From an uncultured Pseudomonadota bacterium (GTDB lineage Bacteria; Myxococcota_A; UBA796; SXON01): 50,543 bases of DNA. Both the position numbers and the translations under genes were made by a program. The notes below the pieces were generated by a model. The model worked only from the letters and a program-made list of their open reading frames with translations. It made no database searches and was not told the DNA's origin. The stretch spans positions 1-50,543 of the forward strand of contig CAIXRH010000360.1 of the NCBI GenBank assembly GCA_903921785.1, given 5' to 3'. Positions 7,472 through 14,719 of the stretch are shown piece after piece. Positions within the stretch are counted from its first letter, which is position 1. Each line of letters begins with the position of its first letter.

Positions 7472-7627
7472 CTAGATCGCGACGCTCACCGCGTCCGTGA
7501 GCCGGTAGAGCACCTCGACCATCCCGCCGAGCTGGCTGAACACCGCGACCAGCGTGACCCCGATGAGGGTGGCGATGAGCGCGTACTCGATGGCCGTGGT
7601 TCCCCGACGGGAGCGAAAGATGCGCAT
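7472..7627 (-). CDS. Flp/Fap-type IVb pilin, 51 aa
   Basis: A 51-residue protein, MRIFRSRRGTTAIEYALIAT then a hydrophobic helix and a short C-terminal tail. A positively charged start, a prepilin-like GTTAIEYAL site and a single helix are the hallmarks of Flp pilins (the family reads RGxTAIEYALIAA). These are assembled by Tad machineries, but no tad or cpa gene is in the window, so it is an orphan here. TAAACT lies six bases before the ATG, which suggests a leaderless mRNA. A TTGCCG hexamer lies 16 bases further upstream. The gene converges on the DUF455 fusion gene with only six bases between their stops. Confidence 0.8.
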   Translation of the reverse strand: MRIFRSRRGTTAIEYALIATLIGVTLVAVFSQLGGMVEVLYRLTDAVSVAI

Positions 7628-7691
7628 CTCGTCAGTTTACTCCAAAACCTGACATCGGCAATCGCAGAATCGACTGAAGGCCGCCTTGCCC

Positions 7692-8135
7692 TCAGCGGAT
7701 CCGGATCATGCACTCCGCGGGGAGCAGGTGCTCCCCTTCGGCGGGGCGCGCCAACCAGTACGCATGGTCGACCACCACCTCGACCCCCAGCTCGGCCAGC
7801 CGCGCGCGGAGCTTCGGCAGCGCCTCGCCCGGAAGCGCCCAGAACGCGGAGAACAGCGCGACCTTCTTCTCGTCGAGCCCCGAGGCCTGCCCGATCCACT
7901 CCAGCACCGCGGCGCTGGGGCCGTTGCCTCGGAGCGAAACCGGCGTTCCAAGGATGATCCCCGTGAAGGGCTCCAGGTCTGCGGGGGCCTCGGCAAGCGG
8001 GGCCACGGTGACCTCAAACGCCCGATCTTCGAGCATCTGCCGCATGCGCGCCACCACAGCGGCACAGCGGCCGCCGGCGGGGTCGTAGGTCAGGAGGATT
8101 CGGCGGGGGTGGAAGGGCACGTGTGGACCGGCCAC
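7692..8135 (-). CDS. Flavodoxin-like domain protein
   Basis: About 147 residues from the GTG at 8135; a second in-frame GTG at 8120 is equally possible. It begins PRRILLTYDPAGG, a beta strand followed by a loop in the place where flavodoxins bind FMN phosphate. GIILGTPVSLRGNGPSAAVL and KKVALFSAFWALPG follow in the order strand-loop-helix of the flavodoxin fold. The phosphate loop is not the classic T/S-x-T-G-x-T, so FMN binding is uncertain. Upstream extensions of the frame are rejected because they run into the divergent gene at 8224. Two TTGACC hexamers 11 bp apart (8151-8156 and 8162-8167, read on the minus strand) and a CATAGC box precede it. Confidence 0.55.
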   Translation of the reverse strand: MAGPHVPFHPRRILLTYDPAGGRCAAVVARMRQMLEDRAFEVTVAPLAEAPADLEPFTGIILGTPVSLRGNGPSAAVLEWIGQASGLDEKKVALFSAFWALPGEALPKLRARLAELGVEVVVDHAYWLARPAEGEHLLPAECMIRIR

Positions 8136-8172
8136 GGAAGCTATGCCGCGGGTCAATCGTCGGTCAACCAGC

Positions 8173-8202
8173 TTGACCCGAGGCTGACGCAAGCGGTAGA
8201 CA
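8173..8202 (+). promoter_or_regulatory. Putative promoter of the GYF/SH3 gene
   Basis: TTGACC (8173-8178) and TAGACA (8197-8202) are separated by 18 bases and lie about 20 bases before the ATG at 8224. The -35 matches the consensus at five of six positions. The same 90-bp gap holds the divergent flavodoxin-like promoter. Confidence 0.5.
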
Positions 8203-8223
8203 CCCCCTGGATTCGAGGGTGCT

Positions 8224-9264
8224 ATGTCTCGCTGGATGGTCAACGTGCGCGGCCAGTCGTTCTCCGCCGGGAACATGGATGAGCTCAAGCAGCTCGCGAA
8301 GAAGGGCGACATCGGCGGGGGAGACATCCTTCAGCCCCCCGGCGCCTCCGAGTGGCTCTACGCCATCGAGATCCCCGAGCTGAAAGCTTCGCTCCGGCCC
8401 GACGGCCTCGGCGAGATGGACCTCAACGCCGCCCCCACCGGCCTCTCGCCCGTGGTCAAGGGCGTGCTCGCCGCCGCGCTCGCGCTCGCGGCGGCCGGCA
8501 TCTGGGGCTACGCGCTCTCGCTGAAGGCGGCGCTCCCCAAGCAGGGCGATCCCCTCACCCTCCTCGACGAGAGCGGTCAGCGCGGCCTCTCGTACCAGGA
8601 GGTGCTCATCACCTCCCCGATGGCCACGCTCAAGGCCGAGCCGAACGCCTCCTCGCCCGACCTCGTGGCGATGAAGAAGGACGACAAGGCCACCCTGCTC
8701 TCCAAGCGCGGCACCTGGTACAAGCTCCGCTATCAGGACAAAGAAGGGTGGGCGCCCGTCGATCAGGTCGTCGCCGCCTACTTCTTCGCCCCCGACGACG
8801 AGACCAAGCTCAACTACGACCCGCTCTACAACCCCGACAAGTACGTCTACGTGGCCAACGCGAGCTGGACGCAGCCGGTCGACAAGCAGAAGACTGGCCT
8901 CTCCGACATGTCGGCGATGCTCCAGAACGACTCCAAGTTCCCGATGACCGACATCAAGATCGCGGCCACCCTCAAGGACTCCACCGGCGCGGTGGTGACC
9001 CAGAAGGAGATTACGGTCGAGGGCATCATCGCCCCCAACCACAGCGACATGATCGGCACCCTCGCCCCCGCGAAGGGCGACAAGACCACCCCGCCCCGGA
9101 TCCTCTTCACCAGCGCCTTCGAGAAGATGGTGGCCGAGGACCCCAAGGTCGCCGAGCGGTGGACGGACGGCGTGGAGGTCGAGGTCGGCAACGACCAGAC
9201 CAACGAAGCGAGCGTGGCCATCGTCGAGGTCCGCGCCATTCCCCCCGAAGAAGCGCCGAAGTAG
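8224..9264 (+). CDS. GYF-like/SH3-like membrane protein
   Basis: A 346-residue protein. Residues 1-60 (WMVNVRGQSFSAGNMDELKQ, then an acidic W-containing strand) resemble the GYF_2-type domain that precedes membrane helices in Myxococcota proteins. Residues 77-100 form one hydrophobic helix. Residues 125-180 (LITSPMATLKAEPNASSPDL, then GTWYKLRYQDKEGWAP) look like a bacterial SH3 domain. The rest is a predicted beta-rich domain with repeated Asp/Lys-rich strands and no family I recognise. The topology would place GYF in the cytoplasm and SH3 outside, a possible link between a cytoplasmic peptide ligand and the cell wall (inference). A promoter and a 9276-9299 hairpin frame it as a single unit. 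Confidence 0.7.
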   Translation: MSRWMVNVRGQSFSAGNMDELKQLAKKGDIGGGDILQPPGASEWLYAIEIPELKASLRPDGLGEMDLNAAPTGLSPVVKGVLAAALALAAAGIWGYALSLKAALPKQGDPLTLLDESGQRGLSYQEVLITSPMATLKAEPNASSPDLVAMKKDDKATLLSKRGTWYKLRYQDKEGWAPVDQVVAAYFFAPDDETKLNYDPLYNPDKYVYVANASWTQPVDKQKTGLSDMSAMLQNDSKFPMTDIKIAATLKDSTGAVVTQKEITVEGIIAPNHSDMIGTLAPAKGDKTTPPRILFTSAFEKMVAEDPKVAERWTDGVEVEVGNDQTNEASVAIVEVRAIPPEEAPK

Positions 9265-9275
9265 CGTTCTTTGGC

Positions 9276-9299
9276 GGCGCGGCCCTAAGCCGCCGCGCC
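9276..9299 (+). terminator. Hairpin after the GYF/SH3 gene
   Basis: GGCGCGG (9276-9282) pairs with CCGCGCC (9293-9299) over a 10-base loop, starting 12 bases after the stop. There is no T-tract, as is common in very GC-rich genomes. Confidence 0.5.
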
Positions 9300-9321
9300 C
9301 GGCGAGCCGATCGGGGGGCCG

Positions 9322-9750
9322 ATGGACGCTTCCCTGCTCGACGCTCTTGAGCCCTTTGCCACCGAAGTCCGGCTCGCGCCGGGGGAGGTGGTCGTCCGCC
9401 AGGGTGGGCGCCAGGACGCGCTCTACGTGGTCTTGTATGGCCGCCTCGCGGTCTCGCAGGCGGTCCGTGGCGACTGTGAGTCGGTGCTCGCCGAGCTCGG
9501 GCCGGGTGCGTCGTTCGGCGAGCTCTCGGTCCTTGACCCGGGGCCGGCCGCGGCCACGGTGACCGCGCAGGAGCGGGTCGTCCTGTGGCGGGTGGACCGG
9601 CGGAGCGTCGACACCCTGGTCGGCGACCCCGAGGTCGCCTGGTCGCTCCTCCGTTCCCTCGCGGGCAAGGTTCGTATGGCCGACGCCCGGCTGGTCGAGG
9701 CGGTGCGGTGGTCGATCGAGGCCGCCGCCGCCCATCCCGGGGAGTCGTGA
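9322..9750 (+). CDS. Cyclic nucleotide-binding domain protein 1
   Basis: A 142-residue single-domain protein of the CNB (cNMP-binding) fold. The beta-roll reads RLAPGEVVVRQGGRQDALYV, and the phosphate-binding cassette is GASFGELSVLDPGPAAATVT. The cassette has the conserved FGE, but Ala/Thr follow where an Arg usually contacts the cyclic phosphate, so nucleotide binding is uncertain. There is no helix-turn-helix, so it is not a CRP-type regulator by itself. The stop overlaps the next ATG (TGATG), coupling it to a second CNB protein. Confidence 0.85.
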   Translation: MDASLLDALEPFATEVRLAPGEVVVRQGGRQDALYVVLYGRLAVSQAVRGDCESVLAELGPGASFGELSVLDPGPAAATVTAQERVVLWRVDRRSVDTLVGDPEVAWSLLRSLAGKVRMADARLVEAVRWSIEAAAAHPGES

Positions 9751-10226
9751 TGTCGCTCCAGGCCGCCCTCTCGGGCAGCAGCCTGTTCGGCCAGCTCCCC
9801 GACGAGCTGCTCGTCCGCCTCGCGCCCTGGTGCGAACAACGCCTGGTCCGCGCGGGCGACGTGCTGCTCACCGAGGGCGAGAGCGCCTCTCGGCTCTACG
9901 TGCTGGTGTCGGGGCAGGCGGTGATCTGCAAGAACGTCGGCGAAGCGGACGCGCTGGTCGCGCGCCTTGGCCCGGGCGCCCACCTCGGCGAGATCGACCT
10001 GCTCGACGCCGAGACCGCCACCGCCACCGCGATCATGGAGACCGACGGCGAGGTGGTGCAGCTCGACGCCGCTCGCTTCCGCCAGATGCTCGTCCGCGAT
10101 CGCCAGCTCTTCTCCCACGTGGCCCGCGTGCTCTTCGCCGATCTCGCGGAGCGCGTCCGCCGTACGAACGAGCGGGTCCGCGCGACGATCGCGTGGGGCC
10201 TGGACGCGGCGGGGGACGCGGCGTGA
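9750..10226 (+). CDS. Cyclic nucleotide-binding domain protein 2
   Basis: A 158-residue CNB-fold protein with a paralogous layout: an N-terminal helix (LFGQLPDELLVRLAPW), a beta-roll (VRAGDVLLTEGESASRLYVL) and the cassette GAHLGEIDLLDAETATATAI. The Glu of the FGE motif is kept as LGE, while the phosphate-binding Arg is not evident. A C-terminal helix follows and no effector domain is fused. The start is set by the TGATG overlap with the preceding CNB gene rather than by a longer in-frame extension. Both proteins may work as subunits that regulate a partner encoded elsewhere (inference). Confidence 0.85.
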   Translation: MSLQAALSGSSLFGQLPDELLVRLAPWCEQRLVRAGDVLLTEGESASRLYVLVSGQAVICKNVGEADALVARLGPGAHLGEIDLLDAETATATAIMETDGEVVQLDAARFRQMLVRDRQLFSHVARVLFADLAERVRRTNERVRATIAWGLDAAGDAA

Positions 10227-10281
10227 GGCCGGGCCTCATGTCCGACCGCCCCCGTGCCGATCGGATGCGCAAGAGGCTCCC

Positions 10282-11025
10282 ATGCTCTTGTTCTTCCTCG
10301 GCGGCTGTGCCGACTTCTTTGCGCTCCGCGACGCGTTCGAGGAGCTGACCAACCCGCTCGTGGTGCAGTCCTGGTACGTGGGCGTGGAGCCCCTGCCCGA
10401 GGGCGTGGACCTCGGGGAGAGCACGTGGGCCAGCGGCAGCACCGCCCGCGTGCTCATGGCCGACGCCGAGAACCTGTCCGACCTCGCCAGCGCGCCGGTG
10501 GAAGACGCCACGGTCGCCCTCGTGGGCCCCGACGGCGCGGTGCCGCTCCGCGATGCGGGAGCCGGAACCTGGGCCGCGGACGGAACCGACGGCCTCGGCT
10601 GGGTCCCCGGCGACGACGCCGCGCTCGACATCCAGCGGGACGGCGCCCACACCCTCTCGCTCACCACGCCCGACGCGCCCGAGGTGCAGCTCCCCGAGCT
10701 GTTCTTCGCCGCCCAGCCCCTGTCCGTGGACCTCACCGGCCAGGGCTACGACAACGTGCTGGTCACGGTCATACGCCTGGAGGACGGCGTGACCGTCTAC
10801 GACTCCACGCCCACCGACATCCAGGCGTTGTACCGGCTCACCCACAGCGCCGGCTCGCTCCGCGCGACCGTGCCCCCGGCGGCATTCTCGCGGCCGGGCC
10901 TGTACGCGGTGGGCGTCGCGGGCCTCACCAACGCCGATCCGGACGAATTCGAGGGGGTCAACCTCGCGCTCTCGGCGCTCACCGCGGGCGCGCTCCAGTT
11001 CGAGCTGCTCACCGTCTCGCCGTAA
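10282..11025 (+). CDS. Putative lipoprotein, unknown function
   Basis: A 247-residue protein with a very short signal ending in a lipobox-like FFLGGC at residues 5-10, so it is probably a lipid-anchored surface or periplasmic protein. An AAGAGG ribosome site lies before the ATG. The mature part is acidic and rich in beta-strand patterns such as DATVALVGPDGAVPL and GLYAVGVAGLTNAD, suggestive of Ig-like or carboxypeptidase-regulatory-like sandwiches. I recognise no family. It follows the two CNB genes after 55 bases and may be co-transcribed with them. Confidence 0.65.
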   Translation: MLLFFLGGCADFFALRDAFEELTNPLVVQSWYVGVEPLPEGVDLGESTWASGSTARVLMADAENLSDLASAPVEDATVALVGPDGAVPLRDAGAGTWAADGTDGLGWVPGDDAALDIQRDGAHTLSLTTPDAPEVQLPELFFAAQPLSVDLTGQGYDNVLVTVIRLEDGVTVYDSTPTDIQALYRLTHSAGSLRATVPPAAFSRPGLYAVGVAGLTNADPDEFEGVNLALSALTAGALQFELLTVSP

Positions 11026-11157
11026 GCGGAGGGGCGCTCACCGGCCGGCCTCCTGCCCAGGGGACGGTCGGTAGGGGCGCCAACCACCGTCGGCGCCGGC
11101 CCGACCCGCGTCAGGCGCAACGACCGTCAGCGCTCCACTTCCATCGCCGAGCCTCGG

Positions 11158-13011
11158 CTACGCTCGTCGTCGAGCCGCGCGGAGCTCCACCCAACTGCGC
11201 AGCCCCTCCGGCCCCCACCGGGCGAGCGCCACGCACGCCAGAACGACGTTGCTCGCCGAGAGGATCTCCCAGCGCAAAGCTGGCACCGTCGCCGCCGTGA
11301 GGAACGCACCGAGGTAGGCCACCCCGGGCACGAGCATCCACGGCTCCACCGTGGCGGCGAGTGCGATGCACAGCGCCCCTCCCACGAGGTTGACGAAGAT
11401 CACCACCGTTTCCGGCCCCAGCCCGAGCCGATCGGCGCCGAGAAGGAGCACGATCTCGACGAGCGGCGCGGCGGCGGTGGTGCGGATGACCGCGCGGTTG
11501 AGCAAGGACCGCCCGAGCGAGTCCCGGGCCCAGACGCCGAGGCCGAGCACAAAACACAGCAGCCCCGAAAACGCCCCGAGCAGCTCCGCCATGCTCGCGT
11601 CGCGGTGGGCAACCGCGGCGTAGAGCGGCGCCAGGGTGAACGTCCCACCGACGATCAAGCTCACGAAGGAGCGCGTGCGGATGCCCGCACCCGCGTCGTG
11701 GTCCGCGAGCAGGCGGCTCGACGCCGCCGAGCGCCGCGCTTCGTCGGCCACCGCGCGTTGCACCGCCCGGGCGAGCGCTTCGGGCGGGTCGGAGACCTCC
11801 GCCAACGCCCGGGAGGCCGCGTCAGCTGCGCCGCGCGCGAGCTCCCGCTCTACGATGAGGAGCCGGGCGGCGCGGAGCGCGGCGGTGGCCTCGGGGTGGC
11901 CAGGCAGCCGCACCAGCGCCTGCTCGAACGCGAGGCGCGCGGCGGAGAAGGCGCCGTAGACCGCGGCGTCCGGGGCGTTGGGCTCACCGGGGATCGCGCA
12001 GGCGGCGCGGAGGTCTGCGAGGGCGCCGTGCCCGGCCTCCACGAGCGCGTCGGCGTCCCGCTCTTCGAGGTAGCCCTGGATCGTGCGGCGGAAGTGCTCG
12101 GCCGTGGGCGGGCGCTCGGCGGGGTCGGCACGCAGGGCCTCGGTGGCGAGGGCCGCGAGCCGCGGCGGGCCCTCCGGCGGCGCGGGGGTCACCTCAGCGG
12201 CGGCGCGCACCACGGTCTCCAGCTCCTCCCCCGGGTGGGGGACGCGGTGGGTGAGCACCGCGTAGAGCAGGCCGCCGAGGAGGTACACGTCGGTGGGGAC
12301 GCCGAGCGAAGCCCCGTCTCCCCGCGCCATCTCCGGCGCCATGTAGTGCGGGGTGCCCGCGAGGGCGCTCTGCTCCGAGGCGCGAGGGAGCCGGTGGGCG
12401 GCGCGCTCGTCGAGCGCCACGGCGATGCCCCAGTCGAGCACGTAGGGCTCGCCGCCTGGGCCGATCATCACGTTGTCGGGCTTCAGGTCGCGGTGGAGCA
12501 CACCGAGGCCGTGGGCGTGGTGAACGGTCGCCGCGACGGCCATCAGGACCCGCAAGTGCCAGCCGAGCAGGTCCCTCGCGCCGAATTCCCGCTCGATCCG
12601 CGCCGGGTCATTGAGCAGCTCGGTCCACGTCCACCCGGCGATGCGCCGCATCACGATGTGCGGGCAACCGTCGTCGTCCACCACCACGTCGTGCACCGGG
12701 ACCACCCCCGGGTGTTCCAGCGCCCCGGTGACCCACGCCTCCTGGAGCACCCGGGCGACCGTGGCCGGGGAGCTCGCGCCCCGCAGCGGCGTCTTGACCG
12801 CCACCTCCCGGTCGAGCACCGCCTGATGTGCCCGGCGCACGACGGCGGAGCCGCCGACGCCCAGGGTGTCGAAACAGGTGTAGGCGCCGCCGAGGCGCGC
12901 CGTGGGCGTGGGGTACGCGCGCGCCTCGTCGGGTCCACGCAGCGTCTCTCCGGCGCCGGTGGTGATCGTCGCCGACGAGCTCCTCGGGGCGATCGGCCGA
13001 TCCGGATGCAC
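11158..13011 (-). CDS. Ser/Thr protein kinase with C-terminal membrane helices
   Basis: A 617-residue protein of the Hanks-type kinase family. The Gly-rich loop is LGVGGSAVVRRA, the catalytic loop HRDLKPDN, and the metal-binding DFG is DWG. GTPHYMAPE is the activation-segment end and DVYLLGGLLYAVLT the helix F region. After the kinase core come a helical segment and several membrane helices in the last 180 residues. The first ATG in frame (13047) overlaps the divergent carF start completely. The GTG at 13011 has a GGAG site five bases upstream and is preferred. The window shows no substrate. Confidence 0.85.
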   Translation of the reverse strand: MHPDRPIAPRSSSATITTGAGETLRGPDEARAYPTPTARLGGAYTCFDTLGVGGSAVVRRAHQAVLDREVAVKTPLRGASSPATVARVLQEAWVTGALEHPGVVPVHDVVVDDDGCPHIVMRRIAGWTWTELLNDPARIEREFGARDLLGWHLRVLMAVAATVHHAHGLGVLHRDLKPDNVMIGPGGEPYVLDWGIAVALDERAAHRLPRASEQSALAGTPHYMAPEMARGDGASLGVPTDVYLLGGLLYAVLTHRVPHPGEELETVVRAAAEVTPAPPEGPPRLAALATEALRADPAERPPTAEHFRRTIQGYLEERDADALVEAGHGALADLRAACAIPGEPNAPDAAVYGAFSAARLAFEQALVRLPGHPEATAALRAARLLIVERELARGAADAASRALAEVSDPPEALARAVQRAVADEARRSAASSRLLADHDAGAGIRTRSFVSLIVGGTFTLAPLYAAVAHRDASMAELLGAFSGLLCFVLGLGVWARDSLGRSLLNRAVIRTTAAAPLVEIVLLLGADRLGLGPETVVIFVNLVGGALCIALAATVEPWMLVPGVAYLGAFLTAATVPALRWEILSASNVVLACVALARWGPEGLRSWVELRAARRRA

Positions 13012-13045
13012 AGATGCTCCGTATCGTATGGGAGAATCCGCGCCC

Positions 13046-13753
13046 ATGTCGACGCCCTCCCGCGAGTCCCTCAGCCACTACACCCCCGGCGCCCGCCTGG
13101 TCGACAGCCTCGGCATCGTCGGGTTCTTCGCCGCCGCTGCGCTCAACGGGGCCCGCGTGCTGGCGCTGGGCGCCGAGGCCGCCGACAGCGTCACCGCCGC
13201 CGCGCTGTTCGCCGGCTACCTCGGCGCCGATGTCGCCTCCGGCACCGTCCACTGGTTCTTCGACACCTGGCTCAGCGCGCAGACGCCGGTGCTCGGCTCG
13301 ATGTTCGTCCGGCCGTTCCGCGAACACCACGTGGACCCGCTGGCCATCACCCGCCACGACTTCGTGGAGACCAACGGGAGCAACTGCCTCGCCACGGTGC
13401 CGATCCTCCTGGCAGCGCTCGCCTTCGATCCGGCAGCCGGGGCCTTGCCGCGCGCCGGGGTCGTCTTCGCCGTCTCCCTGTGCCTGGGCGTCTTCGCCAC
13501 CAACCAGCTCCACAAGTGGGCGCACCTCCCCGAGCGTCCGCCGTGGCTACGCGCGCTCCACGCCACCCGGCTGGTGCTCCGCCCCGACCATCACGCCGTC
13601 CACCACCGCGCGCCGTACGCGCGCCACTACTGCATCACCACCGGCTGGATGAACCCGCTGCTGGACCGCATCGGGTTCTACCGGAGGTTGGAGCTCGGCA
13701 TCTCGGCGCTCACCGGCGCAACCGCGCGCGCCGAAGACGCCCAGCTCGGCTGA
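13046..13753 (+). CDS. carF: CarF/PEDS1-family plasmanylethanolamine desaturase
   Basis: A 235-residue membrane protein of the CarF/TMEM189 (PEDS1) family, which introduces the vinyl-ether bond of plasmalogens. The characteristic histidine set is visible: VHWFFDTW, PFREHHVDP, TRHDFVETNGSN, HKWAH and PDHHAVHHRAP followed by HYCITTGWMN. Four or so membrane helices surround these. In Myxococcus xanthus CarF is needed for light-induced carotenogenesis through plasmalogens and singlet oxygen; that link is family knowledge and is not shown here. An in-frame ATG at 13028 is an alternative start. The gene is divergent from the kinase and ends just before a strong hairpin. Confidence 0.88.
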   Translation: MSTPSRESLSHYTPGARLVDSLGIVGFFAAAALNGARVLALGAEAADSVTAAALFAGYLGADVASGTVHWFFDTWLSAQTPVLGSMFVRPFREHHVDPLAITRHDFVETNGSNCLATVPILLAALAFDPAAGALPRAGVVFAVSLCLGVFATNQLHKWAHLPERPPWLRALHATRLVLRPDHHAVHHRAPYARHYCITTGWMNPLLDRIGFYRRLELGISALTGATARAEDAQLG

Positions 13754-13756
13754 CGC

Positions 13757-13771
13757 CGAGGCGGCGCCTCG
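13757..13771 (+). terminator. Palindromic hairpin after carF
   Basis: CGAGGCG-G-CGCCTCG is a perfect 15-bp palindrome three bases after the carF stop, between convergent genes. It lacks a T-tract, so termination is inferred only. Confidence 0.4.
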
Positions 13772-13836
13772 AAGGGGACGAGGACGGTCGTTGCGACTGG
13801 GATGGGTCCGGGCCGGATGGCGGCTGTATGTCGCCC

Positions 13837-14688
13837 CTACCCCCAGCGGTAGAAGCCCTGGCCCGACTTCTGGCCGAGGTGCCCCTCGGCGACCATCTTG
13901 CGCATCAGGGCGGGCGGCTCGAAGGCGGAGTTCCCAAGCTCGCGGGCGAGGTACTCGCCGATTGCGAGCCGGACATCGAGGCCCACCATGTCGGTGAGCT
14001 TCAGCGGGCCCACCGGGTGACGGTACCCGAGCACCAGCGCCTTGTCGATGTCCTCGGCGCTCGCCACGCCCTGCTCCACCATGCGGATGGCCTCCATGCC
14101 GAGGCACACCCCGAGGCGCGACGTCGCGAATCCCGGGAAATCCCGTACCGTGATGCACTCCTTGCCGATCGCGGCGCCCCAGGCCTGCGTGCGCGCCAGC
14201 ACCTCGTCCCGGGTGCCCTCGTGCACCACGATCTCCAAGAGCGCCATGATGTGCACGGGGTTGAAGAAGTGGGTGCCGAGGACCCGCCCGGGATCGGCGA
14301 GGACCGAAGCGATCTTCGCCACGGAGATCGAGGAGGTGTTGGTGGCCAGGACCGCCGTCGGGGCGACGATCGCCTCCAGCGCGGTGAACAGCTCCTGCTT
14401 CATCGAGAGCTTCTCGGGGATCGCCTCCACCACCACGTCGCAGCCGGCCAGGTCGCGCAAGCTGGAGGTCGTGACGATACGCGCAAGGGCGGCGTCGCGA
14501 TCTTCGGCGGTGAGCTTGGCCTTCTCCACGCTCTTGGCGAGGTTGGCGGTGATCTTGCGGAGGCCGGCGCCGGTGCGGGCATCGTCGACGTCGTAGAGAA
14601 CGACCGTCTGGCCGGCGACGGCGCTCACATGCGCGATGCCGTGGCCCATCGTTCCGGCGCCCACGACGCCGACGGTGGTGAAGGACAT
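13837..14688 (-). CDS. 3-hydroxybutyryl-CoA dehydrogenase
   Basis: A 283-residue NAD-dependent dehydrogenase of the short 3-hydroxyacyl-CoA family (usual length about 282). The Rossmann start VGVVGAGTMGHGIAHV binds NAD. The catalytic histidine is in LGTHFFNPVHIM, and ATNTSSISVAKI contributes to the active site. It oxidises (S)-3-hydroxybutyryl-CoA to acetoacetyl-CoA or the reverse, in butanoate, PHB or fatty-acid metabolism. The start is the ATG at 14688 with a GGAG site six bases upstream; a longer in-frame extension to 14805 runs into the GGDEF gene and is rejected. GGTTAGT lies 21 bases before the ATG. Confidence 0.92.
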   Translation of the reverse strand: MSFTTVGVVGAGTMGHGIAHVSAVAGQTVVLYDVDDARTGAGLRKITANLAKSVEKAKLTAEDRDAALARIVTTSSLRDLAGCDVVVEAIPEKLSMKQELFTALEAIVAPTAVLATNTSSISVAKIASVLADPGRVLGTHFFNPVHIMALLEIVVHEGTRDEVLARTQAWGAAIGKECITVRDFPGFATSRLGVCLGMEAIRMVEQGVASAEDIDKALVLGYRHPVGPLKLTDMVGLDVRLAIGEYLARELGNSAFEPPALMRKMVAEGHLGQKSGQGFYRWG

Positions 14689-14719
14689 GGGTGCTCCAGT
14701 TGGGCCCCGACTAACCCGC

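Noticed and set aside
7466-7691. A tRNA or small RNA in the DUF455-flavodoxin gap
   Set aside because: The gap is filled by the Flp pilin gene and its promoter; no cloverleaf could be drawn.
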